Part shown: positions 11,405 through 17,401 of the stretch, in pieces | Position numbering within the stretch: the first letter of the stretch is position 1 | Layout of the letters: each line of letters begins with the position of its first letter | Source of the DNA: Bacillota bacterium | GTDB lineage: Bacteria > Bacillota > Sulfobacillia > RBS10-35 > JAJYVM01 | DNA length: 27,517 bases | Assembly (NCBI GenBank): GCA_021792015.1 | Contig: JAJYVM010000004.1 | Span: 1 to 27,517, forward strand | Reading direction: 5' to 3' | Notes under the pieces: generated by a model | The model's input: the letters and a program-made list of their open reading frames with translations, nothing else | What the model was told of the DNA's origin: nothing | The model's database searches: none | Made by a program: the position numbers and the translations under genes

Positions 11405-13379
11405 AGCTGTAGTAGTCGAAATCATTCTCCCGCCGCAACCGGGTCCGCACGCGGAAGACGTGCGCGGGCATGACCTGCGGGTCCAGGGCCACGTACCCCC
11501 CGGGCCCCTGCCAGGTGTACCGCGCATCGCTCAGCAGGTCGTGCATCTGGTAGGGCGCGTCGGTCGGCAGGCCGAGATCGCCGAGCGGCAGCTGGACCCA
11601 GCCCTGCTCGCGGGCGAACGGGTTCACGTTGACCACGACCAGCAGGAGCTCCCCGGCCTCCGGGCTGTGGCGGGTGTAGGCGATGAGCTGGTCGTTGCCC
11701 GTGGGGTGAAAGGCCAGGCCGGTGTTGACCTGCAGGCAGGCGTGATCGCGCCGGATGGCGTTGACGCGGGCGATCAGCGGCTGCAGGCCCGGGGCCGCCA
11801 GGTCCCAGCTCCGCACCTCGTACTTCTCCGAGGCCAGGTACTCCTCGCTGCCGGGCGCGGCCGCACGGGCCTCGCACAGCTCGAACGCGGGCCCGTATAC
11901 GCCGTAGCTGGCGGCCAGGGTGGCCGCCAGCACCAGGCGCGCCGCGAAGGCCGGCCGCCCGCCCGTCTGGAGGTAGTCGGTCAGGATGTCGGGGGTATTC
12001 GGCCAGAGGTTCGGGCGCAGGTACTCGGCCGAGGCGCCCCGGGTCAGCTCGGTCATGTAGGCGGCCAGCTCCTGGCTGCCGTTGCGCCACGCAAAGTACG
12101 TGTAGGACTGGCTGAAGCCCACCTTCGCCAGGTGGCGCATGACCTTGGGACGGGTGAAGGCCTCGGCGAGGAAGACGACGTCGGGGCAGGCCGCCCGCGC
12201 CTCGCCGATCAGCCATTCCCAGAAGGCGAAGGGCTTGGTGTGCGGATTGTCGACTCGGAAGATCTGCACGCCCTGCCCGATCCAGTACATCAGCACCTCG
12301 CGCAGCTCCGCCCAGAGCGCCGGCCAGGCCTCGCAGGCGAAGTCGAGGGGATAGATGTCCTCGTAGCGCTTGGGCGGATTCTCGGCGCAGCGGATGCTCC
12401 CGTCCGGCCGGTGCCGGAACCACTCCGGATGCTCGAGCACGTAGGGATGGTCCGGGGAGCACTGCAGCGCGAGGTCCATGGCGACCTCCAGGCCCAGGTC
12501 GGCTGCCCGCCGCAGGAGGCGATGGAAGTCGTCCAGGCTGCCGAGCTGGGGGTGGATGGCCGTGTGGCCGCCGGCGGCGCCCCCGATCGCCCAGGGGCTG
12601 CCGGGGTCGTCGGCGCCCGCCGTGATGGCGTTGCCCGGACCCTTGCGGCTGGTGAGCCCGATCGGGTGGATCGGCGTCAGGTAGAGGACGTCGAAGCCCA
12701 TGTCGGCGACGTAGGGGAGGCGCTCGGCCAGGTCGGCGAGCGTCCCGTGGCGGCCGGGCTCCCGCGCCCACGAGCGCGGAAAGGCCTCATACCAAGCGCC
12801 GCACCGTGCCCGCGGCCGCTCGACCAGCACGCCCAACTCGACGGGGTAGCTGCCCTGCTGGGACCGGTCGGGGTACCTCGCCATCGTGGCCGCGAGCTCC
12901 GGCGCGTCGGCGAGGGCCTCCCCCTCAGGCCCGGCGCGCAGCATGCTGGCCGCCCAGGCCCGCAGGCGGGAGCGATCTGGGCCGGTGGCCCGGTCGGCGG
13001 CTTCCGTCACGAGCAGGGCGCCGGCGGCCAGCTCGACGCGCAGATCCTGCCCCGCAGCCCGCCGCTTCTGCAGGTCGGCGCGCCAGGTGGCGAATCCGTC
13101 GATCCAGCCGACCGGGACATAGATGTACCGACCCGCCTGTTCCAGCGCCAGCTCGCCGCGAAAGCGGTCGTCGCCGATCGGGGTCATGGACACCGACTCC
13201 CAGTCCGGCCGGCCGGGCCGGCGGTAGCGCAGCTCGGCCGACACGGCGTCGTGGCCGTCGGCGAACACGTCGGCCTCGACCAGCAGGCGGTCGCCGCAGA
13301 TGCGCTTGATCTGCGTCCGGCCGCCGTCAACCTCCGGCGTCACGGCCTCCACGACCACCCGTCGCCAAGCCTCGGGCAT
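11403..13379 (-). CDS. glgE: Alpha-1,4-glucan:maltose-1-phosphate maltosyltransferase GlgE
   Basis: About 658 residues. Two in-frame ATGs lie at 13385 and 13379; the second is chosen because GAAGAGGG ends 6 bases upstream of it and directly abuts the first. The N-terminal beta domain reads RRVVVEAVTPEVDGGR; then come WYEAFPRSW, TPIHPIGLTSRKGPGN and the GlgE-specific stretch ending GDDPGSPW-like (here ADDPGSPWAIG). Active-site motifs: IFRVDNPHTKP (nucleophile Asp377), FLAEAFTRPKVM (acid/base Glu406) and NTPDIL (Asp464). The 29-residue spacing between Asp and Glu is as in known GlgE. It transfers maltosyl units from maltose-1-phosphate to the non-reducing end of alpha-1,4-glucan, so glucan can form without ADP-glucose at this step. 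First gene of the seven-gene minus operon; its promoter should lie in 13386-13545 but I cannot point to clear boxes. Confidence 0.96.
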   Translation of the reverse strand: MPEAWRRVVVEAVTPEVDGGRTQIKRICGDRLLVEADVFADGHDAVSAELRYRRPGRPDWESVSMTPIGDDRFRGELALEQAGRYIYVPVGWIDGFATWRADLQKRRAAGQDLRVELAAGALLVTEAADRATGPDRSRLRAWAASMLRAGPEGEALADAPELAATMARYPDRSQQGSYPVELGVLVERPRARCGAWYEAFPRSWAREPGRHGTLADLAERLPYVADMGFDVLYLTPIHPIGLTSRKGPGNAITAGADDPGSPWAIGGAAGGHTAIHPQLGSLDDFHRLLRRAADLGLEVAMDLALQCSPDHPYVLEHPEWFRHRPDGSIRCAENPPKRYEDIYPLDFACEAWPALWAELREVLMYWIGQGVQIFRVDNPHTKPFAFWEWLIGEARAACPDVVFLAEAFTRPKVMRHLAKVGFSQSYTYFAWRNGSQELAAYMTELTRGASAEYLRPNLWPNTPDILTDYLQTGGRPAFAARLVLAATLAASYGVYGPAFELCEARAAAPGSEEYLASEKYEVRSWDLAAPGLQPLIARVNAIRRDHACLQVNTGLAFHPTGNDQLIAYTRHSPEAGELLLVVVNVNPFAREQGWVQLPLGDLGLPTDAPYQMHDLLSDARYTWQGPGGYVALDPQVMPAHVFRVRTRLRRENDFDYYS

Positions 13380-13385
13380 CCGCAT

Positions 13386-13393
13386 CCCTCTTC
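13386..13393 (-). promoter_or_regulatory. Ribosome binding site deciding the glgE start
   Basis: Minus-strand GAAGAGGG abuts ATG 13385 but lies 6 bases from ATG 13379. Spacing favours 13379 as the real start, giving an N-terminus MPEAWRRVVVEA. Confidence 0.55.
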
Positions 13394-13473
13394 CATCATC
13401 GCATCGCAGGGCCGTTGACGGTGCGTGCGCGCGCAGCGGCCGGTGCCGCCGCGACGCGCGGCCGTCAGCGCCC

Positions 13474-13490
13474 GCCGAGCCGCACTCGGC
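13474..13490 (-). terminator. Small hairpin between gene remnant and glgE
   Basis: GCCGAG at 13474-13479 and CTCGGC at 13485-13490 form a 6-bp stem with a 5-base loop. It lies about 50 bases downstream (minus strand) of the stop of the putative remnant and about 95 bases before glgE. There is no following T-run, so it may be an old terminator, a leader element or chance in GC-rich DNA. Confidence 0.3.
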
Positions 13491-13542
13491 AGGTACCGCG
13501 CCCCGCGTGCGGCGCCGGCGTCGATCCCCCGGCCAGGCGTCT

Positions 13543-13763
13543 TCAGGCCAGCCCCCCCAATAGGGTCGCCAGTTCCCGGCGCACATCGCGGATGCCCGAG
13601 TCGGCGGGGCCTGACCAGCGCCGCAGCCGCACGCCGCTTTGCTCCCGCCGGTGACCGGCACCAGCCGGCGCTGGCGGTTCCGGCCCGGCCCCGCCTCAAG
13701 CAGGCGCCAGGCGTCCTGCCGCAGCGCGTCCGCCGGCACCGTGTCGCGGGCGTGCACCCGGAC
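13543..13763 (-). pseudogene. Possible frameshifted gene remnant of unknown family
   Basis: Two adjacent minus-strand pieces look like real coding sequence but lie in different frames. The first, from about 13763, reads VRVHARDTVPADALRQDAWR and on to RRLVPVTGG, with almost every codon ending in G or C. Near 13641-13650 the coding appearance moves to another frame, EQSGVRLRRWSGPADSGIRD followed by VRRELATLLGGLA and a TGA at 13543-13545. In that second frame a TGA lies a little upstream, so it cannot be an independent long gene, and the first frame loses its sense past the junction. A third coding-like piece in yet another frame (PSDLLATVDPARTQPRRN, about 13950-14010) may be more of the same gene. 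I do not recognise the family. Alternatives are a sequencing or assembly indel, or chance in GC-rich DNA. Confidence 0.35.
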
Positions 13764-14112
13764 GCCGCCCCGCGGTCGGCGGTGCGCTGGGTCCAGCGCT
13801 CGGCGGAAGGCCGAGCGAAGGAGGACGGTGGGCCGCCCAGGCGCCGGTGGTCCCACGCCCCCGGGCCGCGGCATGGGCCGGCCGTGCGCGAATGACGGCG
13901 CGCCTCCCCGCGGCCCCGGACCCACCGGATCACGACCGCGCCGCCGTTGCGGCGGGGTTGTGTGCGGGCCGGATCCACCGTGGCGAGCAGATCGGAGGGC
14001 ACGGGCGTGGCGGCGATACCCCCGATGCTTCCGCGCGCCCGGTCAAGGGGGACCGGCGCGCGCCGACCTGCCGCGGGCCGGCGGCGCATTCGGCGGCCGC
14101 GCTTGCCCGTGG

Positions 14113-15558
14113 TCAAACCGTCGGCTGCGGCGGCGGGACGTCGTGCGCCGGGTGGCGCAGACGGTGGGCGCCGGAGGGCGCGGCCCGCCGCAGGGGCAGG
14201 CTCGCCAGGCCGGCGGCCGGCTCCCAGCGGTCGGCCAGGGCGGGTGCGAGCCGCCCTCGGCTCATGGCCATCTCGTCGAGGTCGATCCCGAGGGCGGTCA
14301 GGTTCTCGCGCAGCCACGAGAAGATGTCGTGACGCGCGACCTCCGCGCGCAGGGCGTGCATGCGCACGAACTGCTCCGCCTCCGGCAGCGTGATGGCGGC
14401 GCGCATCGCGGCGGCCAGCCCGTCGGGGTGCAGGGGGTTGGCGAAGATCGCCCCGTCAAGCTGCGCCGCGGCGCCGGCTGACCGGGAGAGGACCAGGGAA
14501 CCGACCTCGTCGACCCGCGCGGCACAGAACTCCTTGGCGACAAGGTTCATGCCGTCGACCAGGGGGGTGACGACCGCCGCCGCCGCCAGGCGGTAAAGGG
14601 CCACCAACTGGGGGAAGCTCAGCCGCCGGTTGAGCAGCCGCACCGGGCGCCAACCCGGACGGCCGAACTCGCGGTTGAGGGCCAGGGCCTGGGCCCGCAC
14701 CAGGCGCCGCAGACGTTCGTAGGAACGGATCCCGGCCCGCGTCGGCGAGGCGACCTGGACGAACGTGAGCCGTCCGCGGTACTCCGGCCACTGCCGCAGC
14801 AGGGCAGCCAGGGCCGAGAAGCGCTGCGGGATCCCCTTCGTGTAGTCGCAGCGGTCGACCCCCAGCAGCAGCGCCTGCCCGTTCAGGCGCAGAATCGCAT
14901 GGAGGCGGCGCATGCGCCGGACGGTGGCGGGCGACTGGGCCAGGGCGGCGATCCCCTGGAAGTCGACGCCCATCGGCAGGGCGCGCACGTCCACGGACGG
15001 CTCGGCAACGGCGCGGAAGGCCTGCACATAGGACTCGGTGTGCATGCCGACCACGTCGGCACCGGCGATGCCGGCGAGCAGGGCGCCCCCCTGCGGGCAG
15101 AGCCGCCATATGGCCGGACCCGGCCACGGGATGTGCCAGAAGAAGCCGATGCGCAGATCCGGACGCAGCTCCCGCAGCAGGGCGGGCACCAGGGCCAGCT
15201 GGTAGTCGTGCACCCAGACGGCGGCGCCCGGTGCGGCTGCGGCGGCCGCCGTTTCGGCAAACCGCTGGTTGACGCGCCGGTAGGCCTCCCACTGGTGGCT
15301 GCGGAAGGTGGCGCGCTCGACGAGGCTGTGGCAGAGGGGCCAGAGGCCGCCGTTGGCATAGCCGCGGTAGTAATCCTCAGCCTCCGCCGGGCTGAGCGCG
15401 ATGCGGTGGACGGCGTACGGCCGCGGGGCCCCGTCCGAGGCGACCCAACAGCCGCCCACGCGGCGCAGGACGGCGTCGAGGCCCGAGGCGACCCCGCCCC
15501 CGCCTCCGGGTCCGCGATGACTCACGATGACCAGACGGCTCTGGCTGAGCTCGCTCAC
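14113..15558 (-). CDS. otsA: Trehalose-6-phosphate synthase OtsA (GT20 family), divergent motifs
   Basis: About 481 residues. The GTG at 15558 overlaps the galU stop (GTGA), with GGAGGT 9 bases upstream. GT20 features in order: the N-terminal RLVIVSHRGP with a Gly-rich loop, WVHDYQLALVP (about 115-125), GFFWHIPWP (138-146), LLGVDRCDYTKGIPQR (Arg236, Lys241 at the phosphate-binding positions) and VDGMNLVAKEF (334-344). It joins glucose from UDP-glucose to glucose-6-phosphate, giving trehalose-6-phosphate; the coupled galU supplies UDP-glucose. Oddities: WHIPWP stands where many OtsA have LHIPFP, and SRSAGA (358-363) replaces the usual SEFAGA, so the acidic residue there is Arg. A related GT20 activity such as glucosylglycerol-phosphate synthesis is therefore not fully excluded. 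The C-terminal 30 residues are basic and Pro-rich. Confidence 0.85.
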   Translation of the reverse strand: MSELSQSRLVIVSHRGPGGGGGVASGLDAVLRRVGGCWVASDGAPRPYAVHRIALSPAEAEDYYRGYANGGLWPLCHSLVERATFRSHQWEAYRRVNQRFAETAAAAAAPGAAVWVHDYQLALVPALLRELRPDLRIGFFWHIPWPGPAIWRLCPQGGALLAGIAGADVVGMHTESYVQAFRAVAEPSVDVRALPMGVDFQGIAALAQSPATVRRMRRLHAILRLNGQALLLGVDRCDYTKGIPQRFSALAALLRQWPEYRGRLTFVQVASPTRAGIRSYERLRRLVRAQALALNREFGRPGWRPVRLLNRRLSFPQLVALYRLAAAAVVTPLVDGMNLVAKEFCAARVDEVGSLVLSRSAGAAAQLDGAIFANPLHPDGLAAAMRAAITLPEAEQFVRMHALRAEVARHDIFSWLRENLTALGIDLDEMAMSRGRLAPALADRWEPAAGLASLPLRRAAPSGAHRLRHPAHDVPPPQPTV

Positions 15559-16427
15559 TGCATTGCCACCTCCGCGGCCGGGGCAAGGGCGTCCTCCCCC
15601 GCCGGCAGCAGCCCGCGCCGGCCGGCCAGGGCCAGATTCGCAGCCAACCAGCCCTCCACGTTGCCGAGATCGTGGACCTGGCCGCGGACGCGGCGCCAGC
15701 CGACGGGGTGCCCCGCAGCCAGCATGCGGCGCAGCGCGTCCGTGAGCTGGATCTCCCCGCCGGCGCCAGGCGGCGTGGCCCCCAGGGCGTCGAAGACCTC
15801 TGAGGTCAGTATGTAGCGACCCGTCACGGCCAATCGCGACGGGGCCGCCTCCGGCGTGGGCTTCTCGACGAGGTCGGCGAGCATGCCGGCCCGCCGCGGG
15901 TCAGGCGCGGCGATCCCGTAGCGCCCCACCTCGGCGCCGTCGACCTCATGAACCATCACCAGCGGCGCGCCGTCGAAGGCATCGGTCAGCTGGCTGAGGC
16001 CTCCGGGAATGGCGTCGATCAGGACGTCGGGGAGCAGCACGGCAAACGGGCCCGTCCCGACCAGCCCGCGGGTGCGGGCGACGGCATCGCCGAGCCCGCG
16101 CGGGGTGACCTGCTCGACGAAGCGCACGCGGCAGCCGGCGCCGATCGCCGCCAGCTCCGCCAGCAGCTCGCGCTTGCCGGATGCGTGAAGCGCCCGCTCG
16201 AGCTCCGGGCGCCGCGCGAAGTACGCGGGCAGGGCCATCTTGCTCGGCGCGATGACGATCACGATGTCGCGGATGCCGATGGCCGCCGCCTCCGCCACGG
16301 CGTAGTCGATGGCCGGCCGGTCCAGGACCGGCAGCAGCTCCTTCGGCACGACCTTCGTGGCTGGCAGCATGCGGGTCCCAAACCCAGCCGCCGGGATGAC
16401 GGCGGTGCGAATCGCAAAATCAGGCAC
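15555..16427 (-). CDS. galU: UTP-glucose-1-phosphate uridylyltransferase GalU
   Basis: About 290 residues, the usual length. The start is GTG at 16427 with GGAGG 9 bases upstream. The nucleotidyltransferase opening TAVIPAAGFGTRMLPATKVV runs into PKELLPVLDRPAIDYAVAEA, the GalU signature. Further family segments are RFVEQVTPRGLGDAVA, FAVLLPDVLID (metal-binding Asp region), VEKPTPEAAPS and AVTGRYILTSEVFDAL. It makes UDP-glucose from UTP and glucose-1-phosphate in the cytoplasm. The GTGA overlap with otsA makes supply of UDP-glucose for trehalose-6-phosphate synthesis the obvious local role, although UDP-glucose also feeds envelope sugars. It is the first gene of a two-gene unit, with a 306-base gene-free stretch upstream. 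Confidence 0.93.
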   Translation of the reverse strand: MPDFAIRTAVIPAAGFGTRMLPATKVVPKELLPVLDRPAIDYAVAEAAAIGIRDIVIVIAPSKMALPAYFARRPELERALHASGKRELLAELAAIGAGCRVRFVEQVTPRGLGDAVARTRGLVGTGPFAVLLPDVLIDAIPGGLSQLTDAFDGAPLVMVHEVDGAEVGRYGIAAPDPRRAGMLADLVEKPTPEAAPSRLAVTGRYILTSEVFDALGATPPGAGGEIQLTDALRRMLAAGHPVGWRRVRGQVHDLGNVEGWLAANLALAGRRGLLPAGEDALAPAAEVAMQ

Positions 16428-16573
16428 GCGCGATCGCCTCCGTGGCGAACGCCGACGCGGGGTGCGGACCGGTTGGGGGCAGAGCAGAGACCTATTGGGG
16501 CAAAGCGCCGCAAGGCCTAAGAGATGCGCCGCGAACCGTCCCGTTGTCCGCTTGCGGGGTTAGCTGCCGGGCT

Positions 16574-16591
16574 GAGGGGTCGGGTCCCCTC
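16574..16591. repeat. Inverted repeat (6-bp stem)
   Basis: GAGGGG (16574-16579) and CCCCTC (16586-16591) flank the 6-base loop TCGGGT. It lies in the otsB-galU gap, upstream of galU. There is no T-run on either side. Confidence 0.45.
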
Positions 16592-16611
16592 CCGCGGCCG
16601 GGCCGCCGCGG
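16592..16611. repeat. Inverted repeat (7-bp stem)
   Basis: CCGCGGC (16592-16598) pairs with GCCGCGG (16605-16611) across a 6-base loop. It directly adjoins the previous hairpin, so the two could stack in an RNA read from either strand. Confidence 0.45.
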
Positions 16612-16644
16612 TTCGCCCCACCGGATCCGTCTGGTTCCCCCGCT

Positions 16645-16663
16645 CCCCGGCAGCCCGCCGGGG
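16645..16663 (-). terminator. Perfect 7-bp hairpin downstream of otsB
   Basis: CCCCGGC (16645-16651) and GCCGGGG (16657-16663) form a perfect stem with a 5-base loop. For the minus-strand otsB transcript it lies 70 bases past the stop. It lacks a T-run, so it is a possible terminator or RNA 3'-end stabiliser only. Confidence 0.4.
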
Positions 16664-16710
16664 ATTCAGCGCCGTACGTTCGAGAGTTCCCTTCCATGTT
16701 AGCGGAAGCA

Positions 16711-16732
16711 CTGGGCACATTATGTCGCCCAG
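16711..16732 (-). terminator. Inverted repeat immediately after the otsB stop
   Basis: CTGGGC (16711-16716) pairs with GCCCAG (16727-16732), and ACAT (16717-16720) pairs with ATGT (16722-16725), giving a 10-bp stem with one bulged base and a one-base centre in DNA terms. It begins one base after the otsB stop codon. No T-run follows on the minus strand, so it could equally be a protein-binding palindrome. Confidence 0.45.
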
Positions 16733-16733
16733 C

Positions 16734-17396
16734 TCACATTTGTGCAACGCCCGACAGGACGGCCCGCAGCCAGCCCGCCACGGCAGCCTGGTCTGGCAGC
16801 GTCTCGGCCGCGGCCGTGGTCTCGCCAGGCGCCACGCGCACCGTCCTCACCCCGCGCGGGCCAAGCGCCGTGAACGCCAACTCGTCGGTGGCTTCGTCGC
16901 CGACGTAGGCCGCCGGCGCCGAAGCCGCGCCCCACGTGTCGAGGATCCATGCCCCCGCATGGCCCTTGTCCCAGTCCACGTCCGCCAGGACGTCGACGCC
17001 GCCGCGGCCGGCCAGGAAGCGCACCCCGGGCGGCGGCGCAGACATCTCCGCACCGTAGGCCTTGGCGCTCCACCGCTTCTCCTCGACCCGCCCGCCCAGC
17101 GCACGGGCGGCGGCCAACACCGCCGGCCGCAGGCGCACGGCGTCCGGGTGGACCCATGTACGCCCCTCGCGGAGCAGCCGGATCTCCACGCCGTGGTCGC
17201 CCGCGATGGCGTCGGGCCGGGCGGCCGCGATGCGGGGGAGCAGGTCGTCGCAGCTGCGGCCGGAGATGACGGCCAGCCGCCACGCCACGGGCCGGGTCCG
17301 CAGGGCACTGGCGCAGGCCGGGTCCAGGACCGCCGCGGCCGGGTCGGCGGCGAGCGGGGCCAGAACGCCGTCAAAGTCCAGCAGAAGCGCCGCCAC
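16734..17396 (-). CDS. otsB: Trehalose-6-phosphate phosphatase OtsB (HAD superfamily)
   Basis: About 220 residues, somewhat short for OtsB but complete. The start is GTG at 17396, 5 bases after the PBP stop, with a weak ribosome site. HAD motifs: LLLDFDGVLAPL (nucleophile Asp7 and Asp9), VISGRSCDDL (motif II Ser45-Gly-Arg, typical of trehalose phosphatases), GDHGVEIR, a Lys in DWDKGHA (about 144) and AYVGDEATDELAF (Asp167, Asp171, metal binding). It removes phosphate from trehalose-6-phosphate. Unusually it is separated from otsA by galU and a 306-base gap and is instead tightly linked to a cell-wall transpeptidase gene. Its own promoter is not evident, so it is probably co-transcribed with the PBP gene. 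Confidence 0.9.
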   Translation of the reverse strand: MAALLLDFDGVLAPLAADPAAAVLDPACASALRTRPVAWRLAVISGRSCDDLLPRIAAARPDAIAGDHGVEIRLLREGRTWVHPDAVRLRPAVLAAARALGGRVEEKRWSAKAYGAEMSAPPPGVRFLAGRGGVDVLADVDWDKGHAGAWILDTWGAASAPAAYVGDEATDELAFTALGPRGVRTVRVAPGETTAAAETLPDQAAVAGWLRAVLSGVAQM

Positions 17397-17401
17397 CGCG
17401 A

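Larger units (their letters stand above)
13386..14112. other. 727-base stretch between otsA and glgE without an intact gene
   Basis: No reading frame here has the length, start and family features of an intact gene. On the minus strand there is a coding-like remnant (described separately) between about 13543 and 13763, possibly with a further coding-like piece around 13880-14020. A 6-bp hairpin lies at 13474-13490. The promoter and leader of the glgE operon must lie in or upstream of 13386-13545 unless otsA reads through. The stretch is very GC-rich and I see no convincing -35/-10 pair. Confidence 0.5.
16428..16733. other. Gene-free stretch between otsB and galU, rich in inverted repeats
   Basis: No gene is supported here. 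The stretch must contain the 3' end of the PBP-otsB transcript and the promoter of galU-otsA, both on the minus strand. Four inverted repeats lie at 16574-16591, 16592-16611, 16645-16663 and 16711-16732. On the plus strand, 16497-16577 contains GGGGCAAAGC, GGCCTAAGAGA and TTAGCTGCCGGGCTGAG in the order seen in the 3' part of c-di-GMP-I riboswitches, but the 5' domain is not recognisable and no plus-strand gene follows. Confidence 0.6.

Noticed and set aside
11393..11425. Earlier ATG start for treS-mak
   Set aside because: It would overlap glgE by 23 bases and its Shine-Dalgarno-like GGGAG directly abuts the ATG, whereas GTG 11392 has AGGGGG at 6 bases.
13639..14481. Plus-strand open frame across the otsA 3' end and the gap
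   Set aside because: It overlaps well-supported otsA in antisense, is dominated by Arg/Gly/Pro, and has no ribosome site or recognisable motif.
16430..16620. Known structured RNA other than c-di-GMP-I (tmRNA, RNase P, SRP RNA, 6S RNA)
   Set aside because: None of the conserved cores I know for these RNAs is present; the stretch is also too short for RNase P or tmRNA.
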